From NCBI GenBank assembly GCA_947627835.1, contig CANQXM010000021.1:1-14808 (forward strand): 14,808 bases of DNA. Direction: 5' to 3'. The position numbers and the translations under genes are program-made. The first letter of the stretch is position 1. Each line of letters opens with the position of its first letter. Below are positions 8,355 through 14,502 of the stretch, piece after piece. This DNA comes from an uncultured Bacilli bacterium (GTDB taxonomy: Bacteria > Bacillota_I > Bacilli_A > RF39 > UBA660). Under the pieces are notes generated by a model that saw only the letters and a list, made by a program, of their open reading frames with translations, searched no databases and had not been told where the DNA came from.

Positions 8355-9279
8355 ATAATAGTTCTAAATACTTATTTAACATTTCAATTTCGAATTCATT
8401 AACTAATTTAACAAAGTCTGTATAATTTCCAGTAATATGTGCTTTATCTAAAGCATTATAATATTCTAATCTTTTTTCTTTTTTTATAATTACCGGAAGA
8501 TATCCACTATTCATCAAAGATAAATTCATAACTAATCTTGAAGTTCTACCGTTTCCATCTACAAATGGATGGATTTTAACTAATTCACCATGTAATAATG
8601 CAGCCCTAATAATTGGATGATATTTTTTCCAATCTTCATAGTTAATAATTAATTTTCCCATTAATTCTGGAACAATTAAATAATCTGGTGGGATATGGGA
8701 TGCACCTTTTATCGTTACATTTTCATCCCTATATTTACCAGCATTCTTATCATCAATTTCTTTTAACACTAATTGGTGAATATTTTTAATATTCCATTCA
8801 GTTATAGGTTCTTTATCCTTGATAAGGTCGTCCAAAAATAATATTGCTTGTTCATGATTAATAACTTCTAAATGTTCTTTTAATGATTTTCCACCAACTG
8901 TAATACCTTCTAAAACAACTTGCGTTTCTCTTAATGTCAATGTATTACCTTCTATACCGTTACTATGATAAGTCCACTCCAAATTAATAGATTCTTTTAA
9001 AGATTTCAATGTTTCCTTTGATATAGGTCTTTTAGAATTAAGTTTTTTGTTTAATTCATCAACTTTATTAAAATAACTATCAGGCAATTCAAATTTAAAT
9101 TCAGTATTATCTAATTTAACACTTCTTTTATCAGCTGGTTTATTAGCATTAATAGGAATATTCCAATTGTTACCTACTTTAATAGCACCATCAATTCTTC
9201 CATCTTGTAATAATTGTCTTATTCTTCTTTCACTAATATTCCATTTTTGTACAGCTTCTTTTGTAGTCATAAATTCCAT
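8353..9279 (-). CDS. fic: Fic family protein with N-terminal helix-turn-helix
   Basis: Fic proteins usually transfer AMP from ATP to a hydroxyl side chain of a target protein. The 308 residues carry the full motif HPFVDGNGRTSR (237-248) with catalytic His237. They also carry an inhibitory-helix motif SNGIEG (106-111, pattern S/TxxxEG/N) N-terminal to the Fic core, as in class II Fic enzymes that are held off until needed. Residues about 1-45 (TTKEAVQKWNISERRIRQLL...) look like an excisionase/MerR-type helix-turn-helix, so the protein may bind DNA and control its own promoter. AAAGGTG precedes the ATG, and the gene has its own promoter and terminator. Arg codons at 18, 19 and 21 are AGA, whereas VirB4 Arg492, 493 and 495 are CGT, a sign of different origin. 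The target is unknown; no antitoxin partner is adjacent. Confidence 0.92.
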   Translation of the reverse strand: MEFMTTKEAVQKWNISERRIRQLLQDGRIDGAIKVGNNWNIPINANKPADKRSVKLDNTEFKFELPDSYFNKVDELNKKLNSKRPISKETLKSLKESINLEWTYHSNGIEGNTLTLRETQVVLEGITVGGKSLKEHLEVINHEQAILFLDDLIKDKEPITEWNIKNIHQLVLKEIDDKNAGKYRDENVTIKGASHIPPDYLIVPELMGKLIINYEDWKKYHPIIRAALLHGELVKIHPFVDGNGRTSRLVMNLSLMNSGYLPVIIKKEKRLEYYNALDKAHITGNYTDFVKLVNEFEIEMLNKYLELL

Positions 9280-9299
9280 AATTTTTCACCTTTGTTTGC

Positions 9300-9328
9300 A
9301 TTATACCGTTATCGGTAGTATTTGTCAA
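9300..9328 (-). promoter_or_regulatory. Consensus sigma-A promoter of the Fic gene
   Basis: On the minus strand TTGACA (9328-9323) and TATAAT (9305-9300) are separated by exactly 17 bp, a perfect consensus. Transcription should begin near 9293, giving a short leader of about 14 nt before the ATG at 9279. So strong a promoter normally needs tight repression, and palindromic sites are present in the spacer and just upstream. Confidence 0.88.
9304..9317. promoter_or_regulatory. Palindromic operator O1 in the spacer of the Fic promoter
   Basis: TACCGTTATCGGTA has 5-bp arms TACCG/CGGTA. It differs from the second site at one base. It lies between the -35 and -10 boxes and touches the -10, so a bound repressor would block RNA polymerase. 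The Fic protein's own helix-turn-helix is the obvious candidate binder (inference). Confidence 0.75.
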
Positions 9329-9337
9329 TGCATTTTG

Positions 9338-9351
9338 TACCGATATCGGTA
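9338..9351. promoter_or_regulatory. Palindromic operator O2 upstream of the Fic promoter
   Basis: TACCGATATCGGTA is a perfect 14-bp palindrome, 34 bp centre to centre from O1. That is a little over three helical turns, so dimers on both sites would sit on nearly the same face of the DNA. It lies just upstream of the -35 box. Confidence 0.75.
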
Positions 9352-9374
9352 TATTAACATGTAAATTTTAAATT

Positions 9375-9413
9375 AAACAAAAAACGAGATTACCCTTTCA
9401 AATATAATCTCGT
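9375..9413 (-). terminator. Intrinsic terminator of the ATPase/RloB-like operon
   Basis: On the minus strand a perfect 9-bp stem (ACGAGATTA at 9413-9405 with TAATCTCGT at 9392-9384, 12-nt loop) is followed by TTTTTGTTT. It starts 8 nt after the stop of the 9422 gene and separates this operon from the Fic promoter. Confidence 0.85.
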
Positions 9414-9421
9414 ATATAAAA

Positions 9422-9958
9422 TCATTTTAATATATCAGCCAAATAGAGTTCATCCTTAATATGCCGTTTATATTTCTTATATTTTTTTATATTTTGAATA
9501 AGTTTTTTTACACGATTTCCACCATAATATTTCTTTAAAAAATCAGAAGATTGATCATATTTTCTTCCATTATATCTAATGTTTTCTTTAGCAAAAATTT
9601 TTGGTGATTGAGAACTTTTAACCTTTTCATATTCTTTTTCTAACCCCTCATTTGAGATCAAAAGGATTTCTAATTCTGGTTTAGTACAATACTTATAGAT
9701 TTCATTAATGGATACAATCTTTTTTAAATCTTTAGGAATCATTAATTTATCATTTTGTTTATCGCCTACTCTATACACTTTAACTGGTAAGCCATAATGT
9801 TGCAATTCTGATTTAATTGTTGGATTACTTAATTGTCTAATAGGATACGGTCTACGACCAATTAAATCATCTCTCGTAAAACAAAAAGCATTATCATCTA
9901 ATAAAAGATTTAATAATACTTCTTCATTTAAACCCTCACACAATAACAATATTCTCAT
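9422..9958 (-). CDS. Small RloB/TOPRIM-like protein, putative effector paired with AAA ATPase
   Basis: This 178-residue soluble protein opens with MRILLLCEGLNEE, a strand ending in an acidic CEG...E motif like the first motif of RloB/TOPRIM-type nucleases. It continues with VYRVGDKQNDKL (61-72), where Asp66 and Asp70 could be the second acidic site, and PELEILLISNEGLEKEYEKVK (about 94-114). The C-terminus is Lys/Tyr-rich (about 139-166). The ATG overlaps the TGA of the ATPase gene (ATGA), with AAAGGA upstream, so the two are made together. Known AAA ATPase plus RloB or TOPRIM pairs (AbiL, PARIS) act in abortive phage defence, with the small partner as effector. At 178 residues it is shorter than typical AriB or AbiLii proteins. 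Its family membership is an inference from motif layout. Confidence 0.6.
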   Translation of the reverse strand: MRILLLCEGLNEEVLLNLLLDDNAFCFTRDDLIGRRPYPIRQLSNPTIKSELQHYGLPVKVYRVGDKQNDKLMIPKDLKKIVSINEIYKYCTKPELEILLISNEGLEKEYEKVKSSQSPKIFAKENIRYNGRKYDQSSDFLKKYYGGNRVKKLIQNIKKYKKYKRHIKDELYLADILK

Positions 9959-11094
9959 TGCATTAATTCCTTTTTAAAATTCATTAATGCATCATAACTT
10001 ACATTCGTATTGAACTCATTACTATAAAACTTATTACTTTTAGACAATTCAGATCTGAACTTATAATTTGTATGCATATTCTCTAATTTAATTTTTTCAT
10101 CATATTTACTTATATAAATATTATCTCTTCGATTAAATAAATCAAGTATCTCACAATAATGAGTTGTAAAAATTAAGGTAGCATTATTCTTATTTACTGA
10201 TTTATCTTTATAAAGATTAACTAAATTTTCTACTAAAGTTTTATGAAAATGATTTTCAATTTCATCAATAATTAAATCGGCTCCTGTTCTTAATGAATAT
10301 ACTACAAATGTAAATAATCCAAATCCTTTCGTAGTACCACTTGAAAGGATTTCATATAACTCTGAATTTGATACTTCCTTAACAGAACCATTAGTATAAT
10401 TTATTTTATATTTATTTTCATTTATCATTTTTATATTATCTAAATGCTCATCAAACATTTTAAGTAATGATGTAATAATTGCTAAATTATTATCTAAAAG
10501 CTTATATATATTAAATGCCTGTGCATAATCTCTATACATATAATCATCACTTGGACAATATATTCCTCGTAAAGAAATATCTTTTAACAATAAATAAATC
10601 ATTGAAGTATCCTCTGGTAACTTTATTTCTGAACTTATCTCTTCAAATTTTTCATAATTGAATAATTCCTTTATATGGGCTTTCTTATATTCCCTTTTAT
10701 ATAATTTTTCATTTCTAAATAAAATGGATGTATTATCTACTGAATTTTCATTTTTACATAAATCTGTCAAATATCTATAAATGGTTCCATTATGATAGAA
10801 AGTAATATCTAAATTCAATGGTTTTTCAATAAACTTAAAAACACTTTTTGAACTATTAATTCTATAATTAGAAAAAATATCATACACAACTGATAATAAC
10901 TCCACTATTGTAGTTTTACCAGATGCATTTTTTCCAATGATTCCTAACGTACTAAAAACATATAAATCATCATCCACTTCTTGTAACTCAAACTCTTTGT
11001 CAGCCATTGTCTTATTTGCAGTTGGCATGAAAGATATCATAAAATTCTCGTCACACAACTTAAAATGATTAGCAACTACTTTTAATAATTTCAT
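9955..11094 (-). CDS. AAA/ABC-type ATPase (OLD/RloA/AbiLi-like), putative defence sensor
   Basis: The 379 residues form an SMC/ABC-like ATPase. They include Walker A GKNASGKT (54-61), an ABC-signature-like SSGTTKGFGLF (251-261), Walker B LIIDEIENHFH (274-284) and the switch His312 in IFTTH. This is the arrangement of the AAA_15/AAA_21 ATPases found in OLD, RloA, AbiLi and AriA proteins. I start at the ATG at 11094 because GGGAGGA lies 6-7 nt upstream. An in-frame ATG at 11139 would lie upstream of the -10 box at 11120-11125 and has no good ribosome binding site. The stop overlaps the start of the RloB-like gene. The likely role is sensing invasion and releasing or activating the small partner (inference from family precedents). 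The gene is visibly AT-richer than the T4SS genes around it. Confidence 0.82.
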   Translation of the reverse strand: MKLLKVVANHFKLCDENFMISFMPTANKTMADKEFELQEVDDDLYVFSTLGIIGKNASGKTTIVELLSVVYDIFSNYRINSSKSVFKFIEKPLNLDITFYHNGTIYRYLTDLCKNENSVDNTSILFRNEKLYKREYKKAHIKELFNYEKFEEISSEIKLPEDTSMIYLLLKDISLRGIYCPSDDYMYRDYAQAFNIYKLLDNNLAIITSLLKMFDEHLDNIKMINENKYKINYTNGSVKEVSNSELYEILSSGTTKGFGLFTFVVYSLRTGADLIIDEIENHFHKTLVENLVNLYKDKSVNKNNATLIFTTHYCEILDLFNRRDNIYISKYDEKIKLENMHTNYKFRSELSKSNKFYSNEFNTNVSYDALMNFKKELMQ

Positions 11095-11119
11095 TTTCCA
11101 TCCTCCCAATTCTATTTCA

Positions 11120-11128
11120 ATTATAACA
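11120..11128 (-). promoter_or_regulatory. Extended -10 promoter of the ATPase/RloB-like operon
   Basis: TGTTATAAT on the minus strand lies 25 nt before the ATG at 11094. There is no clear -35 box. A start of transcription near 11113 leaves a leader of about 18 nt that just contains the ribosome binding site. Confidence 0.6.
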
Positions 11129-11179
11129 CAAATTGCCAAAAAAACATTTTTTTTGTTTTTTCATAAAGTTTTAACGCCT

Positions 11180-11208
11180 ATAATACAAGATTTTATTCAA
11201 AAATTCAA
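11180..11208 (-). promoter_or_regulatory. Possible second, upstream promoter of the ATPase operon
   Basis: TTGAAT (11208-11203) and TATTAT (11185-11180) are 17 bp apart on the minus strand. A transcript from here would carry a longer leader that includes an A/T-only hairpin at 11139-11161. The boxes are imperfect and the region is AT-rich, so this may be chance. I see nothing else in the roughly 150 bp between this operon and the upstream terminator. Confidence 0.35.
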
Positions 11209-11273
11209 GTATTTCTTCAATATTATATGTAAAATCATAATTAAGATACATAACTACTCACTTTCAAGCCATC

Positions 11274-11301
11274 AAAAAACTTAATCTGCAAGATTAAGTT
11301 T
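11274..11301 (-). terminator. Intrinsic terminator of T4SS operon A, overlapping the stop codon
   Basis: On the minus strand a perfect 11-bp stem (AAACTTAATCT at 11301-11291 with AGATTAAGTTT at 11287-11277, 3-nt loop TGC) runs into further Ts. The stem overlaps the TAA of the 11300 gene. It ends operon A before the cargo block. Confidence 0.88.
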
Positions 11302-11749
11302 AACATTTATTAGGTTCTGTAATACACAAACTACATTTTGAATAATCCGTTTCATAATTTTGCCAATCATCAATTAAACGAAAAATAAAATGAACAATAG
11401 CCGGTAAAAAGAAAATAATAACTCCAGCAATAATTCTCATAAGTAATGATTTTGTTGCTTTTTTAATTTCATCATCCTTAGAAGCAATCACGGCTTTAAA
11501 GAAATCTACAACTCCAAAAGTTAGTATAATGACTGGAATTAAAATTTTAATCACACTAAATACTCGTCCAAGTAATCGAAAAGGTTTTAGAAAATTCTCA
11601 TTAGAACAATAAGAATCAGTAATCGTAACTCCGCCATCCAAACGTTTTACAGAAATCGATGCAATCATACTATCAGAAACTTCTGCATGAACCGTTTGAA
11701 CTCCAAACAAACAAACAACAATGAATAAAAGACAAAATATTTTTTTCAT
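11300..11749 (-). CDS. Minimal secreted T4SS pilin-like protein
   Basis: The 149 residues are a signal peptide (about 1-22, ending VHA), a short spacer and the shared module alone. The module has C48, membrane segment about 59-82 with Pro72, DFFKAVIASKDDEIKK (82-97), membrane segment about 102-125 with AGVIIFFLP, and the C-terminal CSLCITEPNKC (139-149). Length and two-helix layout resemble VirB2/TrbC-type pilins, which have a signal peptide and two hydrophobic helices. The FFKAVIASKDDEIKK loop is nearly identical to that of the 7294 protein. AGGAG precedes the ATG, and the gene starts 6 bp after the 11756 gene stop. It is the best candidate for a major pilin or pore subunit here; that function is inferred from architecture. 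Confidence 0.78.
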   Translation of the reverse strand: MKKIFCLLFIVVCLFGVQTVHAEVSDSMIASISVKRLDGGVTITDSYCSNENFLKPFRLLGRVFSVIKILIPVIILTFGVVDFFKAVIASKDDEIKKATKSLLMRIIAGVIIFFLPAIVHFIFRLIDDWQNYETDYSKCSLCITEPNKC

Positions 11750-11755
11750 GGTACA

Positions 11756-13006
11756 TTACTCCTTCACTATACAATCACTAGGATTCAAAACACAAGTCCA
11801 ACAATTACTAAATTTACTCTTAGTTGAATCAAAACTATCAATAACTCCATAGAAAAAATCAATAACAGATGGAATCAAAAAGATGATTATACCCAAAATA
11901 ACACGTTTCAGAAAAATAGGCAACTTCTTTTGGATGTCATCCCCTTTTCCATCCAACATAGCTTTGGCAAAATCTGCACTTCCTAGAAAAATAATAATCG
12001 CTGGAACTAATAATTTTACCAAGAATAAAGCAAAACCAACAAATTGTAAAGTCCTTGCTACTCGAACTTCCCCACAAATACCAGAAAGATCCAAATCACA
12101 AGAATCTCCTTCACACGGGATTTGAGTTTCTCCTTCATCAGGTTGTTCTGGTTCATCAGGATCATCATAAGGAATATCTGGAGTAGATGGTGTAACTAAA
12201 TACCCTCCAGTTGTTGAATAATATCTTTCATAAGAAGTTCCTAAAAATAAACTTTTATTAAAAGTACAAACAAAATCTCCATTTTTAGGACTCGAACTTC
12301 CTGAAACAGCTTGACCACTCTTCAATCCTAAAGTAACACTCAAAGTTCCACAATAAAGATCCCCTGGCCATTCGTTATTATCTACAGCTCTATCTAAAAT
12401 TGAAGTTTGAAAAGAATCTATGTCATCCCAAACCAATATTGGTGATTTAGTTGGATCTGAAAAAGTAAATTGATCTCTACGATAGTATCCAGTTTCTGAA
12501 TCATATTGAATAGAATATTTTAAAGTATTTCCATTTTTTTCCCATGTATTTTCAATTACTTCATAATTATCTGGAACTTCTTCTGGTGCATTTGGATTAC
12601 TTGAAGAATTAAGAACAGCCCAACTAACAGCAGTAAACAAACCTTTTTTAGCAACATATTCATCTTTTTGAGCTACATCATAAAACAAAAAGTAAGAAAC
12701 AGGTCGAAGAAGAGGTTGATAAGTAACTGCATAACTTGGACATTGATGATTCTCTTTGTACTTAGCTAAAATATCATCCTGATTTTGAAAAGTAGGTTGA
12801 AGAGGTGGATTTTTCGTGTGCCCATCATAATAATAACTAGATTTAATAGTTCCATCATCGTAAAAATATACATCAATTCCCAAATATCCACAATCTTTTT
12901 CTTGACACAAATATTTACAAGTTGTTTCCACTTCTGCTGCACGGACACGCGTCATACCAAAGAAAAACAAGAAAACAACTAAAAACAGTAAAGCTTTTCT
13001 TTTCAT
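11756..13006 (-). CDS. Secreted Cys-rich ectodomain protein with C-terminal T4SS pilin-like domain
   Basis: I start at the ATG at 13006 because AGGTG lies 5 nt upstream and the signal peptide (MKRKALLFLVVF..., ending VRA) begins there. An in-frame ATG at 13021 overlaps the previous gene. The 416 residues have an N-terminal Cys cluster (TCKYLCQEKDCGYLG, about 28-42) and an NHQCPS motif near 86-91. A beta-rich, Tyr-rich ectodomain runs to about 265, followed by a Pro/Asp/Glu linker (about 272-298). The shared module follows: CGEVR, membrane segment with LLVPAIIIFLG, DFAKAMLDGKGDDIQKK, membrane segment with LGIIIFLIP, and CWTCVLNPSDC near the end. I recognise no family for the ectodomain. It is probably a surface-exposed T4SS component, perhaps for contact with the recipient. 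Confidence 0.78.
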   Translation of the reverse strand: MKRKALLFLVVFLFFFGMTRVRAAEVETTCKYLCQEKDCGYLGIDVYFYDDGTIKSSYYYDGHTKNPPLQPTFQNQDDILAKYKENHQCPSYAVTYQPLLRPVSYFLFYDVAQKDEYVAKKGLFTAVSWAVLNSSSNPNAPEEVPDNYEVIENTWEKNGNTLKYSIQYDSETGYYRRDQFTFSDPTKSPILVWDDIDSFQTSILDRAVDNNEWPGDLYCGTLSVTLGLKSGQAVSGSSSPKNGDFVCTFNKSLFLGTSYERYYSTTGGYLVTPSTPDIPYDDPDEPEQPDEGETQIPCEGDSCDLDLSGICGEVRVARTLQFVGFALFLVKLLVPAIIIFLGSADFAKAMLDGKGDDIQKKLPIFLKRVILGIIIFLIPSVIDFFYGVIDSFDSTKSKFSNCWTCVLNPSDCIVKE

Positions 13007-13014
13007 AAACTCAC

Positions 13015-14361
13015 CTAACATTTTCTAGGATTAAACAAACAAGTTGTACACTCTGAATAAGAAGTACTATATTCGTTCCAATCATCTATAAAAACAAAAA
13101 CAAAATTAACAATTGTAGGTACCAAGAAGATAATAACTCCAGCTAAAACTCGAACTAAAACCGTTTTGATTGCTTTAGGTAACTCATCTTGCTTCAAACT
13201 TGCTGCCGCCTTAATAAAATCCATAACTCCCAAGGCAATGATGATAATTGGAATTAAAATTTTTCCAATTGAAATAAGCCAGCCAATGTATTTTAATGGC
13301 ATTTTTAAATTATTACTTCTACAAATTTGACCAGTACTAATTGTACTCCACGTAAATCCCGTTTCTTCTACAGACGTCATTTGAATAACACCCCCTTGTT
13401 GTGCTTCTTGAACGGCTTCCGGAGCTACATCGATCGGAACATCATCTGGATCTCCATTATCTCCCAGTGTTCCTTCTTGTGCTTGCCCATTGTAATATCC
13501 TTGAGCCAAAGACATATCAGTAGTTAAATAATAAATACCCTCTGCAATCCCATTAGGTTCATACACAGTAAAATTACTTGGAGCAGAAAATGTTGCATTA
13601 TTAATTTGAGAAACGTTTTTCTGCATGAAAAAATGATCTACTTCAGAACTTGGCAACACAACGGTTTTTGTTGAACGTCCATCAGTTAATTGCAAAAAAA
13701 CATCAGCATTTAAAACATCACCACAAGAATAGCGATTATTCTTAAAGCGAGCACAAAATTTTTTAGAATTATCAGAATACATTTCAAGCTTAAATTCTAT
13801 TCCTTTTAAATTATCTAATTGATCAGTTGGCAAAGACAAATAATGGGTATCCGTAAGTTTTACTTGTTGTTGAACCGTAGACTGATCCAATTCTTCTTTA
13901 GAAACATCAGAACAATTTAAAGAACCATTTCCACACGCCTCTTTTTCATTAGAAAAAACAACGGTATAATTCTGATTATCAATTGCAATAGATGGGCAAT
14001 GATTTCCATTATTCTGAATTAAAGAAAGAAAATTACTTACATCAGGTTGAGAAAGATTGCCTGTTAAAGTATTTATCACAACTCCATCTTTATTACTATA
14101 AAGATCAATAGATGGAAACATAGAACTACCATCTGATTCCTGATATTCACCATTCGTTTTATAAAAAAGCTTCGCTTTAGATTCATCAAATTCTACTTTA
14201 AACTGCATAAAAGAACCATAATCGGTACCACCAAAAATACCAGGGGTATTTCCAATAAAAATTGCATCATCATAATAACAAGTTCCACTAAGTGCATTTA
14301 CATGAAGTATGCTGAGAAGAAATAATAAACTGCTAAAGAAAACAAAACGAATTTTTTTCAC
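13015..14361 (-). CDS. Secreted large-ectodomain protein with C-terminal T4SS pilin-like domain
   Basis: The 448-residue protein starts at a GTG (14361) with GGAGG 8-10 nt upstream. It has a signal peptide (about 1-23), TCYYDD at 27-32, an NHCPS motif (120-124), further Cys at 143, 150, 203 and 213, and a beta-rich ectodomain to about 290. An Asp/Pro/Gln-rich linker (about 297-325) leads to the shared module: C347, membrane segment about 359-379, DFIKAAASLKQDELPKAIK, membrane segment about 402-425 with AGVIIFLVP, and CTTCLFNPRKC (438-448) at the C-terminus. It is the first gene of operon A, 8 bp before the 11756 gene, whose ectodomain shares the TC(Y/K)Y and CPS motifs. The ectodomain family is not recognised. 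Confidence 0.8.
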   Translation of the reverse strand: MKKIRFVFFSSLLFLLSILHVNALSGTCYYDDAIFIGNTPGIFGGTDYGSFMQFKVEFDESKAKLFYKTNGEYQESDGSSMFPSIDLYSNKDGVVINTLTGNLSQPDVSNFLSLIQNNGNHCPSIAIDNQNYTVVFSNEKEACGNGSLNCSDVSKEELDQSTVQQQVKLTDTHYLSLPTDQLDNLKGIEFKLEMYSDNSKKFCARFKNNRYSCGDVLNADVFLQLTDGRSTKTVVLPSSEVDHFFMQKNVSQINNATFSAPSNFTVYEPNGIAEGIYYLTTDMSLAQGYYNGQAQEGTLGDNGDPDDVPIDVAPEAVQEAQQGGVIQMTSVEETGFTWSTISTGQICRSNNLKMPLKYIGWLISIGKILIPIIIIALGVMDFIKAAASLKQDELPKAIKTVLVRVLAGVIIFLVPTIVNFVFVFIDDWNEYSTSYSECTTCLFNPRKC

Positions 14362-14388
14362 AAAACTATTCCTCCTTCAACTAACACA

Positions 14389-14417
14389 ATTGTACTAAAT
14401 TTCTTAACAAATGTCAT
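14389..14417 (-). promoter_or_regulatory. Promoter of T4SS operon A
   Basis: On the minus strand ATGACA (14417-14412) and TACAAT (14394-14389) are spaced 17 bp, each one base off consensus. The -10 lies 27 nt upstream of the GTG start at 14361. Confidence 0.65.
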
Positions 14418-14423
14418 TAAGAA
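14401..14423. repeat. Inverted repeat over the -35 of the operon A promoter
   Basis: TTCTTAA (14401-14407) and TTAAGAA (14417-14423) are perfect 7-bp arms separated by 9 bp. The right arm begins on the last base of the -35 box and the left arm lies in the spacer. This could be an operator; AT-rich arms of this size can also arise by chance. Confidence 0.4.
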
Positions 14424-14455
14424 TTTTTTCGTTGACAAAATGAAAAAGGAAATAA

Positions 14456-14494
14456 CGCAAAATAAATGACGCATAATTACTACATTGCGTCATT
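14456..14494 (-). terminator. Intrinsic terminator of the right-edge gene
   Basis: A perfect 9-bp stem on the minus strand (AATGACGCA at 14494-14486 with TGCGTCATT at 14473-14465, 12-nt loop) is followed by TATTTTGCG. It starts 8 nt after the stop of the 14503 gene and isolates operon A from read-through. Confidence 0.75.
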
Positions 14495-14502
14495 CATTCG
14501 CC

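Noticed and set aside
11095..11139. An in-frame ATG at 11139 that would add 15 residues to the AAA ATPase.
   Set aside because: It lies upstream of the extended -10 box at 11120-11128 and has no ribosome binding site, whereas the ATG at 11094 has GGGAGGA at good spacing.
8212..11299. The cargo block as a simple insertion sequence or transposon.
   Set aside because: No transposase or integrase gene is in the block, and I saw no terminal inverted repeats or target duplication at its edges.
13007..13021. An in-frame ATG at 13021 for the 11756 gene, overlapping the previous gene.
   Set aside because: AGGTG is placed for the ATG at 13006, and the signal peptide starts there.
887..14361. A Mycoplasma-type genetic code, suggested by the AT-rich DNA.
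   Set aside because: Three genes end in TGA and Trp is encoded by TGG, so TGA is a stop here.
14433..14470. A plus-strand TTGACA near 14434 as a divergent promoter.
   Set aside because: There is no matching -10 box at the right distance and no plus-strand gene beyond it.
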